DNA of 64,000 nt, from NCBI RefSeq assembly GCF_009735585.1, contig NZ_VJVW01000002.1:700210-764209 (forward strand), in the 5' to 3' direction. The position numbers and the translations under genes were made by a program. The notes under the pieces are model-generated. The model searched no databases. It worked only from the letters and a program-made list of their open reading frames with translations, and was not told the DNA's origin. Below, one piece after another: positions 18,447 to 26,248 of the stretch (position 1 is the stretch's first letter; the number at the start of each line of letters is the position of its first letter). The stretch comes from Christiangramia aestuarii (GTDB lineage Bacteria > Bacteroidota > Bacteroidia > Flavobacteriales > Flavobacteriaceae).

Positions 18447-18466
18447 AAAGTTTATCGTGTTGAAAC

Positions 18467-18742
18467 TTATACTATCGCAAGTATATCATCTTCCCGCATG
18501 ATAAGATAATCTGTACCTTCCAGCTTTAGCTCGGTACCGGCGTACTTACCGTAAAGCACCATATCTCCTTCTTTCACAGTCATCTCATGTTCCTTGGTAC
18601 CTTTACCTACAGCTACTACTTTTCCTTTTTGCGGTTTTTCTTTAGCAGTTTCAGGAATAATAATACCAGAAGCAGTTTTGTTCTCTGCGGCAACAGGCTC
18701 AATAACAACCCTGTCTGAAAGCGGTTTAATGTTTAGTCCCAT
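18467..18742 (-). CDS. groES: 10 kDa co-chaperonin GroES
   Basis: A 91-residue co-chaperonin with the mobile loop [19 protein letters not shown] (about 24-42), [13 protein letters not shown] (about 61-73) and the closing [13 protein letters not shown] strand. It forms the seven-fold lid of GroEL. The length is normal for the short bacterial form. It is first in the groES-groEL unit, and a plausible Bacteroidota promoter lies about 57 bases upstream. No CIRCE element was found, so HrcA control is not indicated. Confidence 0.98.
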   Translation of the reverse strand: MGLNIKPLSDRVVIEPVAAENKTASGIIIPETAKEKPQKGKVVAVGKGTKEHEMTVKEGDMVLYGKYAGTELKLEGTDYLIMREDDILAIV

Positions 18743-18798
18743 TTTTATAAATTTTATTATTAGATTAATTAATTTTTCAAATTCGGTTAGGGATATTT

Positions 18799-18830
18799 CT
18801 AAAATTATGCCACTAGCTTATTCCTGCCAA
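18799..18830 (-). promoter_or_regulatory. Candidate promoter of groES-groEL
   Basis: On the minus strand: TTGG, a 19-base spacer, then TAATTTTA. This is one base off the TAnnTTTG -7 consensus and close to the TTTG/TTG -33 element, at the spacing typical of Bacteroidota primary sigma promoters. Confidence 0.4.
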
Positions 18831-18840
18831 TACCCAATAA

Positions 18841-18871
18841 AAAATGCCAGCTTGTCATAAGCTGGCATTTT
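18841..18871 (-). terminator. Terminator after secG
   Basis: A 13-bp perfect stem, AAAATGCCAGCTT with AAGCTGGCATTTT, around a five-base loop. On the minus strand it is followed by a T-rich run, and it lies 23 bases after the secG stop codon. It overlaps the region just upstream of the groES promoter. Confidence 0.85.
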
Positions 18872-18894
18872 CAAAATATAATATTTTGTGAAAT

Positions 18895-19239
18895 TTACTG
18901 CGCGCTGTCAGTTTCCACCGGTTGTGCTGCCGGCGCCTGTGTCGCAGGAGCTTCAGTATTCACTGGTTCATCGCTTTCAAAAACTCCGGAAGCTGCACTT
19001 GCAGGAGCATCCATGATAGTCACATTAGAAAGGAGGATCAATACCAATAATAAAGTAGCAAGGGTCCAGGTAGATTTGTCAAGAAAATCTGTGGTTTTCT
19101 TAACACCTCCCATTTGCTGACCGCCACCTCCAAATGATGAAGATAGTCCCCCACCTTTAGGGTTCTGTACCATAATCACAACTACCAGCAAAAATGCTAC
19201 GATGATTATTAAAGCTAAAAAAATAGTGAATGTGCTCAT
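18895..19239 (-). CDS. secG: Preprotein translocase subunit SecG
   Basis: A 114-residue inner membrane protein with two hydrophobic helices (about 4-24 and 55-75) joined by a loop containing QNPKGGGLSSSFGG, the SecG signature. The C-terminal 35 residues are rich in Ala, Pro, Thr and Glu, a tail common in Bacteroidota SecG. SecG assists SecYEA-driven export. It is the last gene of the lptE-TPR-secG run, two bases after the TPR gene, and is closed by the terminator at 18841-18871. Confidence 0.95.
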   Translation of the reverse strand: MSTFTIFLALIIIVAFLLVVVIMVQNPKGGGLSSSFGGGGQQMGGVKKTTDFLDKSTWTLATLLLVLILLSNVTIMDAPASAASGVFESDEPVNTEAPATQAPAAQPVETDSAQ

Positions 19240-19241
19240 TC

Positions 19242-20132
19242 TTATTCGTTATTAGTGTCTTGTAATTTTTCGATTGCCCGAATTTGGTCTGCAAAGAAAC
19301 CACTTTTTTCGGGATTTTTCAAAATTAATATTTTATATGCCTGAATGGCTTTCTTATAGTTTTTCTGTTCCAGATAAACCTTGGCCAGGGTCTCTGTCAT
19401 CAGGGATTCCGGCGCGGCCATGCTCTGCTCGGCCAGGTTTGCCTTGTTTGGTGTCTTACCTGGTTTTATTTTAGGATTCTTGGAAATGAATTCCTCGATA
19501 AGCTCAAACTTTCTGGTCCTGGACTCATTGGTTTCAACCTGCTCTTTTTCAGCCTCCTCTTCCCTTTCTATTGGTTTGGCGCGGGTAAGCTTAAGCCATT
19601 CTGAAAATGAATGGGATTCTTTCCCGTCAAATTCCAGTGGCTTTCCAATTCCCAGCTTCTCCTCTGTAGATCTTTCCTCAGTAACCTGTGATGCTTCGCT
19701 TTCCTCAACTTCGGTATGAACTGCCGGTTCAAACAGGGCCGGGTCTAACACCCTTTCAGACTCAGACTGCTTCATCTTTATAGCCTCGTCCATTTCTATA
19801 CTTCGCCTGCCGTGAACCTCTTCGGCCTCATAAACGGTGATATTCTTCAGCCTCTCCTCCTGTTCGCGTATCTGCTTGGCGATCTGGTTCTGGTTGAATT
19901 CGGGTGAGGTTATGAATTCAAAAAGAATGCTCCTGTCTGTAGTATAGGCCGCGGTCTTTTTAAGGGCGTCATTATAAGTGAATTCCTGGTGCTCTTTTAA
20001 GCCTTTCAGCCTTATGGCCCTGGCCGCCTGGAAATAAGGCGCTTTTGCCAGCACTTTTTCGATCTCCCGGGTTTGCTCAGGAGTGATCCCGGCCGGGTTA
20101 TCCAGAAGATATGTAAGCTCTTTTACGTCCAT
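19242..20132 (-). CDS. TPR-containing protein of unknown role
   Basis: A 296-residue protein. The start is taken at the ATG at 20132, whose first base is the last base of the lptE stop (TAATG); two codons upstream a TTG is also possible. The C-terminal 60 residues carry one clear tetratricopeptide unit (LAKVYLEQKNYKKAIQAYKIL) and part of a second. The middle (about 95-230) is rich in Glu and looks disordered, and the N-terminus has ETREIEKVLAKAPYFQAARAIRLK, itself helix-repeat-like. No signal peptide or membrane segment is seen. It lies between lptE and secG in what looks like one operon, so a role near export or envelope assembly is possible. Confidence 0.75.
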   Translation of the reverse strand: MDVKELTYLLDNPAGITPEQTREIEKVLAKAPYFQAARAIRLKGLKEHQEFTYNDALKKTAAYTTDRSILFEFITSPEFNQNQIAKQIREQEERLKNITVYEAEEVHGRRSIEMDEAIKMKQSESERVLDPALFEPAVHTEVEESEASQVTEERSTEEKLGIGKPLEFDGKESHSFSEWLKLTRAKPIEREEEAEKEQVETNESRTRKFELIEEFISKNPKIKPGKTPNKANLAEQSMAAPESLMTETLAKVYLEQKNYKKAIQAYKILILKNPEKSGFFADQIRAIEKLQDTNNE

Positions 20133-20638
20133 TACCAATCGGTGAGGGCTGCGTTAAAAATATCCTGGGTAAGACGGGTATAGATCTCGTCCAGCGCCGT
20201 TTCAAGGTTGGCGCCTACCAGCTGGGTTTGCGCCGGGTAATCATAGTAGAAAGAAAAACGTCTTTCCAGGTCCTTTTCCGGCTCCAGCGTATTATAATAT
20301 CTCACGTTCACCGAAATGGTCAACCTGTTCTGGGCCGCGGTATTCTGGGCGGTGGCAGACATTGGTGAAATATAATATTCTACGATCTCTCCTTCAAAGA
20401 TCAGGTCTCCATTATTATTTACCAGGCTAAGGCTGGTTTGATTCTGAATAAGGTCCTGCAGGGAAATGGTAAAAGCCCTGTCTATTCCCGGTTCCACCAA
20501 ATCTGCATTATTCTGAAAGAAATTCACCTGGAAGGTTTCGGCTTCACCTGTATCGGCCCCTGTAAATGAATAAATCCCACAGGACTGGAAGGTCATTAAC
20601 AGTAGGAAGGAGCTAAATAATAAAAGAAGTTTCTTCAT
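20132..20638 (-). CDS. lptE: LPS assembly lipoprotein LptE
   Basis: A 168-residue lipoprotein. The leader ends in FQSC with Cys20 as the lipid anchor, followed by GIYSFTG, typical of Bacteroidota LptE. The rest is a small alpha/beta domain with the pattern of four strands and two helices, including the LSLVNNNGDLIFEGEIVEY strand pair. LptE plugs the LptD barrel and helps deliver lipopolysaccharide to the outer leaflet. Translational coupling with the TPR gene is suggested by TAATG. The upstream spacer is repeat-rich (20653-20722). Confidence 0.88.
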   Translation of the reverse strand: MKKLLLLFSSFLLLMTFQSCGIYSFTGADTGEAETFQVNFFQNNADLVEPGIDRAFTISLQDLIQNQTSLSLVNNNGDLIFEGEIVEYYISPMSATAQNTAAQNRLTISVNVRYYNTLEPEKDLERRFSFYYDYPAQTQLVGANLETALDEIYTRLTQDIFNAALTDW

Positions 20639-20652
20639 TGTTGAGAGCTGTA

Positions 20653-20722
20653 AGCTTTAAGTAATAAGCTTTAAGCAGGTCAAAATACTAAATTTGATCT
20701 TATCTGCTCAGGGCTTAAAGCT
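20653..20722. repeat. Nested inverted and direct repeats upstream of lptE
   Basis: AAGCTTTAAG occurs twice within 25 bases. The second copy is the left arm of a 10-bp perfect inverted repeat (AGCTTTAAGC at 20667-20676, GCTTAAAGCT at 20713-20722). Inside it lies a smaller inverted repeat, TCAAA at 20680-20684 with TTTGA at 20693-20697. No T-run follows, so it is not a simple terminator. Short AAGCTTTAAG-like repeats are common in flavobacterial spacers. Confidence 0.6.
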
Positions 20723-20734
20723 GAATGCTTAATT

Positions 20735-22000
20735 CTATAAATTGTATTGTTTGATCTTACGATAAAGCGTCCTTTCACTAATCCCTAACTCCTCGGCAGC
20801 GGCCTTACGTTTACCGCTGTGTCTTTCCAGGGATTTTTTGATCAGTTCAAGTTCCTTATCCTGAAGAGAAAGTGTTTCCTCCTCTTCGATCTCTTCGGCA
20901 AAATAGTATTTATCTTTTTCTTCCTGGCTTGGCGCAGCATTATTTTGCTGAGGGATCTGCAGCACGTTCAGTTCATCATCATCAATATCGGCCTCATCGA
21001 TATCATCACCACTGTTCCCGTAGATCTTCTGAATAAGGCCTTCATTATCGTCCTGCACCTGTTTACTGTCCCCTTCCTGCATCAGCTTCAGGGTTAATTT
21101 CTTCAGGTCGTTAAGATCGCCTTTCATATCGAAAAGAACCTTATAAAGGATCTCCCGCTCGTTGCTGAAATCGCTTTCCTGTTTCTTTTCTGAAATCACC
21201 GCAGGAAGATTGCTACCCACATCTGGCAGGTAATGCCTCAGGTCTTCAGCAGAAATACTCCTGTTCTGTTCCAGCACAGAGATCTGCTCGGCAATATTTC
21301 TTAGTTGACGGATATTTCCTCCCCACCGGTACTTTTGCAAAAGCTCCACGGCATCATCGTCAAGCTTAATGGTCGGCATCTTGTATTTAAGACCGAAGTC
21401 TGAAGCGAATTTCCTGAAAAGCAGATGTATGTCCCCTTTTCTTTCCCGTAGCGGCGGCAGGTTAATTTCAACGGTGCTCAGCCTGTAATAAAGGTCCTCG
21501 CGAAACTTTTCCTTTTTGATCGACTCGAACATATTGATGTTGGTAGCAGCAACTATCCTCACATTGGTCTTCTGAACCTTAGAGGAGCCCACTTTAATGA
21601 ACTCACCATTCTCCAGAACACGCAAGAGTCTTACCTGCGTAGGCAATGGTAATTCTCCCACCTCATCAAGAAAGATGGTCCCTCCATCGGCCACTTCAAA
21701 ATACCCATTCCTGGTTTGAGTGGCGCCGGTAAATGCTCCCTTCTCGTGACCAAAAAGTTCACTATCTATGGTACCTTCTGGGATGGCCCCACAGTTTACC
21801 GCAATATATTTACCATGTTTTCTATGGGAGAGGGCGTGAATGATCTTAGGGATGCTTTCCTTACCCACACCACTTTCACCGGTCACCAGTACAGAAATAT
21901 CTGTTGGTGCAACCTGTATTGCTTTTTCAATTGCACGATTCAGCTTTGGGTCGTCCCCAATGATTCCAAATCTTTGTTTTATTGCCTGAACTGATTCCAT
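20735..22000 (-). CDS. Sigma-54-dependent transcriptional activator without a receiver domain
   Basis: A 421-residue bacterial enhancer-binding protein. The AAA+ domain has Walker A GESGVGKE (41-48), the sigma-54 contact loop GAFTGA (88-93), Walker B GGTIFLDEVGE (106-116) and a Fis-type helix-turn-helix at the end (about 395-420, GISERTLYRKIKQ). There is no N-terminal receiver, GAF or PAS domain; only about 15 residues precede the AAA+ core, so activity must be set by level, by a partner or by the acidic linker at about 270-385. It lies between miaB (69 bases upstream) and lptE. Targets are not visible. Confidence 0.92.
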   Translation of the reverse strand: MESVQAIKQRFGIIGDDPKLNRAIEKAIQVAPTDISVLVTGESGVGKESIPKIIHALSHRKHGKYIAVNCGAIPEGTIDSELFGHEKGAFTGATQTRNGYFEVADGGTIFLDEVGELPLPTQVRLLRVLENGEFIKVGSSKVQKTNVRIVAATNINMFESIKKEKFREDLYYRLSTVEINLPPLRERKGDIHLLFRKFASDFGLKYKMPTIKLDDDAVELLQKYRWGGNIRQLRNIAEQISVLEQNRSISAEDLRHYLPDVGSNLPAVISEKKQESDFSNEREILYKVLFDMKGDLNDLKKLTLKLMQEGDSKQVQDDNEGLIQKIYGNSGDDIDEADIDDDELNVLQIPQQNNAAPSQEEKDKYYFAEEIEEEETLSLQDKELELIKKSLERHSGKRKAAAEELGISERTLYRKIKQYNL

Positions 22001-22069
22001 TTACAAATATTCAGCGAGCAGTAAAGGTTTTCTGATATTATTACTGAGAAACCTAACTGTACCTTTTAA

Positions 22070-23515
22070 TTAGTTATTATCACTATATCCAACCGGAGTA
22101 CCAATAAGCGTGGCACTCGTGCAATCTTCTATCTTTACGTTCACAAAATCACCTACCTTATAGTTCTCCTTATCAAAGACCACTACGGTATTCTGCGAAT
22201 TCCTGCCACTCCAGTGAGCGGAAGACTTCTTAGATTCTTTCTCAATAAGAACCTCAACGGTCTGCCCCAGGAACCTTTCAGTTCTTAGACGGGAATGTTT
22301 TTGCTGAAGGTCAACGATCTCCTGCAACCTTCTTTTCTTAACCTTTTCAGGCACATCATCTTCAAATTTACGCTCGGCCATAGTTCCGGGTCTTTCGGAA
22401 TAAGCGAACATATATCCAAAGTCATATTTCACATATTCCATCAGGGAAAGAGTATCCTGATGGTCCTCTTCGGTCTCTGTTGGGAAGCCTGTGATAAGGT
22501 CGTGCGAAATACCGCAATCCGGGATCAATTTCTTGATATTATCTATCAGGCTGAAATATTCTTCACGGGTATGAAGTCGATTCATTTTTTTCAGGATTCG
22601 ATCACTTCCACTCTGTACCGGTAAATGAATATAATTACAAATATTACGGTGGCTAGCCATGGCCTCTATCACATCCAGAGTCATATCCTGTGGATTCGAA
22701 GTAGAGAAGCGAATTCTCATTTTTGGCTGCGCTTCAGCAACAAGCCTTAAAAGCCCGGCAAAATTCGTAGCGGTCGCTTTCTGAATTTCGGTAGCGTTCT
22801 TGAAATCTTTTTTCAATCCGCCTCCATACCAAAGGTAAGAGTCAACATTCTGCCCTAAAAGAGTGATCTCCTTATAGCCTTTCGCGGCCAGGTCGTTCAC
22901 TTCTTCAACGATACTTTGAGGGTCACGGCTTCTTTCCCTTCCCCGGGTAAAAGGAACCACGCAAAAAGTACACATATTGTCACAACCACGGGTGATCGAA
23001 ACGAAGGCAGAAACCCCATTAGTTTGCAACCTTACCGGGGAAACATCACCATAGGTCTCTTCTTTGCTTAGGATTACGTTAATAGCATCGCGGCCTTCCT
23101 CAACTTCATTAATAAGATTAGGCAAATCTTTATAGGCATCTGGGCCCACTACAAGATCTACAATCTTTTCTTCCTCCAGGAACTTGCTTTTAAGACGTTC
23201 GGCCATACAGCCCAGAACCCCTACTTTCATTCCCGGGTTGATCCTTTTTACCGCGTTATATTTTTCGAGACGTTTTCTTACCGTCTGTTCAGCTTTTTCT
23301 CGTATAGAACAGGTATTCACCAACACCAGGTCTGCCTCCTCCAGGTTCTGGGTGGTATTAAAACCTTCTTTAGAAAGGATGGACGCCACGATCTCGCTAT
23401 CGCTAAAATTCATCGCGCAACCATAACTCTCGATAAAGAGTTTACGGTCGTTCGAAGCCTTAGGCTCCATCACCAAAGAGTTTCCCTGTTTTTTCTCGTC
23501 TATAGTCTTCTCCAT
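22070..23515 (-). CDS. miaB: tRNA-2-methylthio-N6-dimethylallyladenosine synthase MiaB
   Basis: A 481-residue methylthiotransferase. The UPF0004 domain holds the three auxiliary-cluster cysteines Cys33, Cys69 and Cys103, the radical SAM motif is C178-x3-C182-x2-C185 in GCDNMCTFCVVPFTRGRERS, and a TRAM domain closes the protein (about 415-478). MiaB adds the methylthio group at position 2 of i6A37 in tRNAs that read codons starting with U. It is preceded by a very good promoter at 23549-23579. RimO is the main alternative, but the FVVPF/TRGRERS context and length fit MiaB. Confidence 0.95.
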   Translation of the reverse strand: MEKTIDEKKQGNSLVMEPKASNDRKLFIESYGCAMNFSDSEIVASILSKEGFNTTQNLEEADLVLVNTCSIREKAEQTVRKRLEKYNAVKRINPGMKVGVLGCMAERLKSKFLEEEKIVDLVVGPDAYKDLPNLINEVEEGRDAINVILSKEETYGDVSPVRLQTNGVSAFVSITRGCDNMCTFCVVPFTRGRERSRDPQSIVEEVNDLAAKGYKEITLLGQNVDSYLWYGGGLKKDFKNATEIQKATATNFAGLLRLVAEAQPKMRIRFSTSNPQDMTLDVIEAMASHRNICNYIHLPVQSGSDRILKKMNRLHTREEYFSLIDNIKKLIPDCGISHDLITGFPTETEEDHQDTLSLMEYVKYDFGYMFAYSERPGTMAERKFEDDVPEKVKKRRLQEIVDLQQKHSRLRTERFLGQTVEVLIEKESKKSSAHWSGRNSQNTVVVFDKENYKVGDFVNVKIEDCTSATLIGTPVGYSDNN

Positions 23516-23548
23516 AATTCTATTAGAACCTTTCGGTTTTTAGATTCG

Positions 23549-23579
23549 CAAAGATAGGACTAAAGACACTTCTGACAAA
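23549..23579 (-). promoter_or_regulatory. miaB: Promoter of miaB
   Basis: On the minus strand: TTTG, exactly 19 bases, TATCTTTG, an ideal Bacteroidota primary promoter. An imperfect inverted repeat (TTCTGACA, 3 bases, TGACAGAA, one mismatch) covers the -33 element and could be an operator. Confidence 0.75.
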
Positions 23580-23657
23580 GTGACAGAAAAAATTTTATAA
23601 TTATTCACGCAACCTTTTGAGACCAGTTGTATCTACCTAGTAACTAATTGGTTTAAA

Positions 23658-24884
23658 ATGAAAAAACTTTTCTTTTTTTCCATCCTTTTGAGTCTCTTCA
23701 CTTTTACTTCCTGTGAAGAAGAAGACGACTCCAACCTGGTCACTGTCGCTGTTCCCGTGACCCAATCTATTGCAGATTTTCGTGCTTCCGTAAAGATACA
23801 GGAGCCAAGAAGCATCAAAGAATCGGGCAAGATCTACGCCTGGAAAGACTATATCTTCATCAATGATAAAAACGAAGGGGTTCACATCATAGACAATTCA
23901 GATCCTTACAATCCAACAAATATCAGGTTCCTCAAGATCCCCAGGAATATGGATATCGCGATAAGGAACGATAAGTTATATGCCGATAACGGGATGGACC
24001 TGGTGGTCTTTGACGTTAGCGACATGAACAACATCAGGGAAACCGGCCGGGTTGAAGATGTTTTTCCTAACTACTTTAACCTTGCTCCAGAGGGCGCAGT
24101 CTATGTGGACTTCGCTAATTTCAATTCACAGGAAGAAGTTATTGTTGGCTATCAATTGGAAAGCCGAAAGATCGAACAGGTAGAGATATTTATAGACAGG
24201 TTCGAGACCGCAGATAATGCTTCTGGCGGGAACACCGGAACCGGAGGCAGCATGGCCAGGTTCAATATTATGGATAATTACCTTTATGTGGTAGATGAAT
24301 CCAGCCTCTCTGTTTTTGATATTAGCAGCCCTTCAGAACCCAACAGGATACATTCTGATTATGCCGGCTGGCAGATAGAAACTATTTTCAATTACCAGGG
24401 TTATCTATATCTGGGAAGTGCTACCGGAATGTTCATTTTCAGTATCGAAGATCCGGCAAATCCAACACAGGTTTCCTTTATTCAGCATGTACAGGGATGT
24501 GACCCGGTGGTGGTAAAAGATGATTACGCCTATGTAACTATTCGAGGCGGGAATGAATGCGGACAGAATTTTAACCAGCTGAATATCGTAGATATAACAG
24601 ACAAACACAATCCTAAGATCGCCAAAACCTATGAGATGAGTAATCCATATGGGCTGGGCATAAAAGACAACTGGCTTTTCGTGTGTGACGGCGATGCAGG
24701 CTTAAAGGTCTTCGACCTGCAAAATACCCCCAATCTTGAGCAAATAGATCATTTCAGCAACATTAACACCTATGATGTCATCCCCCTGGATGATAGGTTG
24801 CTTATGGTTGGGGACAATATACTTTACCAGTACTCGTATAAGGGTGACGAGATTAATTTGATAAGTAGTTTTACTTTAAATTGA
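23658..24884 (+). CDS. LVIVD repeat lipoprotein
   Basis: A 408-residue exported lipoprotein with the lipobox FTSC (Cys19) followed by acidic residues. The body is a beta-propeller-like array of LVIVD-type units, seen as repeated strands such as GVHIIDNSDPYNPTNIRFLKI, DLVVFDVSDMNNIRETG, SLSVFDISSPSEPNRI and LNIVDITDKHNPKIAKT. Units come about every 45-55 residues. LVIVD proteins are surface or periplasmic proteins of unknown function that may bind ligands or partners. It is divergent from miaB with a 142-base spacer and is followed by a terminator. No enzyme motif is visible. Confidence 0.85.
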   Translation: MKKLFFFSILLSLFTFTSCEEEDDSNLVTVAVPVTQSIADFRASVKIQEPRSIKESGKIYAWKDYIFINDKNEGVHIIDNSDPYNPTNIRFLKIPRNMDIAIRNDKLYADNGMDLVVFDVSDMNNIRETGRVEDVFPNYFNLAPEGAVYVDFANFNSQEEVIVGYQLESRKIEQVEIFIDRFETADNASGGNTGTGGSMARFNIMDNYLYVVDESSLSVFDISSPSEPNRIHSDYAGWQIETIFNYQGYLYLGSATGMFIFSIEDPANPTQVSFIQHVQGCDPVVVKDDYAYVTIRGGNECGQNFNQLNIVDITDKHNPKIAKTYEMSNPYGLGIKDNWLFVCDGDAGLKVFDLQNTPNLEQIDHFSNINTYDVIPLDDRLLMVGDNILYQYSYKGDEINLISSFTLN

Positions 24885-24910
24885 TTTCCCTTATTGTTTG
24901 GTTTTTTTGC

Positions 24911-24940
24911 AAATCCCCGTTCGTCAGCGGGGATTTTTTA
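24911..24940 (+). terminator. Terminator after the LVIVD lipoprotein gene
   Basis: A nine-base-pair stem, AAATCCCCG with CGGGGATTT, and an eight-base loop, running into TTTTTTAA. It reaches the stop codon of the convergent TIGR03643 gene. Confidence 0.8.
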
Positions 24941-25234
24941 ATACTTCTTCTTTGAGATCCGGTTACCGGTGATCTGTCTTTGGGAATCACTTTTAAACCG
25001 GCTCACCTCATCTCTTCTTAGCTTCTCGTGCTTGGTCTTTCTTCCCTGAACCCTAGCCCGCCATTTTCTCCAGTTCCTGGGATGCATCTGCTCCTTCATA
25101 AATTTGATCACCTGTTTTTCGGTAAGACCGAACTGGTATTCTATAGCTTCAAAAGTTGTCCGGTCTTCCCAGGCCATGGAAATAATACGGTCTACCTGCC
25201 TATCGTTGAATTGAAATTCCTTTTCAATACTCAT
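24938..25234 (-). CDS. TIGR03643 family protein
   Basis: A 98-residue basic protein from the ATG at 25234 (an in-frame codon at 25267 adds a hydrophobic run and is less likely). The N-terminal 60 residues form a helix-turn-helix-like segment, RIISMAWEDRTTFEAIEYQFGLTEKQVIKFM, then MHPRNWRKWRARVQGRKTKHE. It matches the widespread TIGR03643 family, which has no assigned function; the basic, DNA-binding-like shape suggests a nucleic-acid-associated protein. It is followed by nothing on its own strand except the shared terminator region and lies downstream of rplU-rpmA. Confidence 0.8.
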   Translation of the reverse strand: MSIEKEFQFNDRQVDRIISMAWEDRTTFEAIEYQFGLTEKQVIKFMKEQMHPRNWRKWRARVQGRKTKHEKLRRDEVSRFKSDSQRQITGNRISKKKY

Positions 25235-25283
25235 TATGTTTAATTTTTTAATTATAAAGTTAAACATTTTTAGTGAACAGCCA

Positions 25284-25315
25284 TAAAAAAACCCTTTCCG
25301 GTCTGGAAAGGGTTT
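25284..25315 (-). terminator. Terminator of rplU-rpmA
   Basis: An 11-bp perfect stem, AAACCCTTTCC with GGAAAGGGTTT, and a five-base loop. On the minus strand it ends in a run of T (seen as A at 25284-25291). It lies 22 bases after the rpmA stop codon. Confidence 0.88.
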
Positions 25316-25336
25316 CTATTTATAAGATCGTTCTAA

Positions 25337-25597
25337 TTAAGCTTCGAAAGGCTCAATTGAAACATAAGATTTATCATCTTTCTTCTTAGTGAATTTTACG
25401 ATACCATCAACTTTGGCATGTAAAGTATGGTCTTTTCCTGCGTATACATTGTCACCTGGACGATGTGCAGTACCTCTTTGTCTTACGATAATATTTCCCG
25501 CAACAGCAGCTTGTCCTCCAAAGATCTTCACACCTAAGCGTTTCGATTCTGATTCTCTACCGTTCTTGGAACTACCAACTCCTTTTTTATGTGCCAT
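25337..25597 (-). CDS. rpmA: 50S ribosomal protein L27
   Basis: An 86-residue ribosomal protein with the conserved N-terminus [24 protein letters not shown] and the [26 protein letters not shown] core. Its N-terminal tail reaches the peptidyl transferase centre. The Firmicutes-type cleavable N-terminal extension is absent, as expected in Bacteroidota. It follows rplU by 26 bases and is closed by a strong terminator. Confidence 0.98.
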   Translation of the reverse strand: MAHKKGVGSSKNGRESESKRLGVKIFGGQAAVAGNIIVRQRGTAHRPGDNVYAGKDHTLHAKVDGIVKFTKKKDDKSYVSIEPFEA

Positions 25598-25623
25598 TTT
25601 ATTTCGTTTTTAGTAGTTTAAAC

Positions 25624-26133
25624 TTAGCTTAATGCAGCAATTAGTTCTGCTTTCTTCATAGAAGAGTAACCTTCGATGCCTTTATCTTTAGCCATTTCTC
25701 TTAGCTCAACCACAGTGTGCTTGCTAAGGTCATCAGATTGGGTTTCGGTCTTCTTAGTTTCTTTCTTAGCTTCTTCTTTTTTAGGCTCTGCCTTTTTAGT
25801 AGAAGTTGCTTTCTTACCTCCTTTAAGGTCGATGCCTTCAATAAGAATTTCTGTTAGGGCCTGACGGTGTCCATTCTTAACACGGTAACCTTTACGTCTT
25901 TTCTTTTTGAAAACGATTACTTTATCACCTTTAAGGTGACGGTTGATCTTTGCTCCAACAAGAGCTCCATCTATAGCCGGGGCGCCAACGGTAATATTAT
26001 CTCCGTCTGCAGTAAGAAGTACCTTGTCAAAAGAAACACTATCTCCTTCTTTACCATCCAAACGGTTAACAAAAACCTTCTGGTCTTTTGCAACTTTAAA
26101 TTGCTGCCCTGCTATCTCTACAATTGCGTACAT
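25624..26133 (-). CDS. rplU: 50S ribosomal protein L21 with a C-terminal SAP/Rho-N-like extension
   Basis: A 169-residue protein. Residues 1-103 are a normal L21 with FKKKRRKGYRVKNGHRQ (75-91), which binds 23S rRNA. Standard L21 is about 103 residues long. After this comes a Lys/Glu/Ala-rich linker (105-135), then a small helical unit, LSKHTVVELREMAKDKGIEGYSSMKKAELIAAL (136-168), of the SAP/HeH/Rho-N type, which bind nucleic acids in other proteins. Extended L21 is found in many flavobacteria; the job of the tail is not known to me. An excellent promoter lies 61 bases upstream. Confidence 0.95.
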   Translation of the reverse strand: MYAIVEIAGQQFKVAKDQKVFVNRLDGKEGDSVSFDKVLLTADGDNITVGAPAIDGALVGAKINRHLKGDKVIVFKKKRRKGYRVKNGHRQALTEILIEGIDLKGGKKATSTKKAEPKKEEAKKETKKTETQSDDLSKHTVVELREMAKDKGIEGYSSMKKAELIAALS

Positions 26134-26193
26134 AGCGTATAATTAATTATTTAAATACTTAAAAGTTAACTCACGTTTTCACGCAAGCGGGTG

Positions 26194-26224
26194 CAAATAT
26201 AATTCTAATTAATTAATTGACAAA
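26194..26224 (-). promoter_or_regulatory. rplU: Promoter of rplU-rpmA
   Basis: On the minus strand: TTTG, 19 bases, TATATTTG, a perfect match to the Bacteroidota consensus and spacing. The leader to the rplU start is about 55 bases, long enough for autogenous control, though no fold was modelled. Confidence 0.85.
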
Positions 26225-26248
26225 GTTTTTTGTCTATACTAGAAGAAG

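Noticed and set aside
18743-18894. CIRCE element before groES
   Set aside because: No TTAGCACTC-9-GAGTGCTAA pattern; only a promoter and the secG terminator are present.
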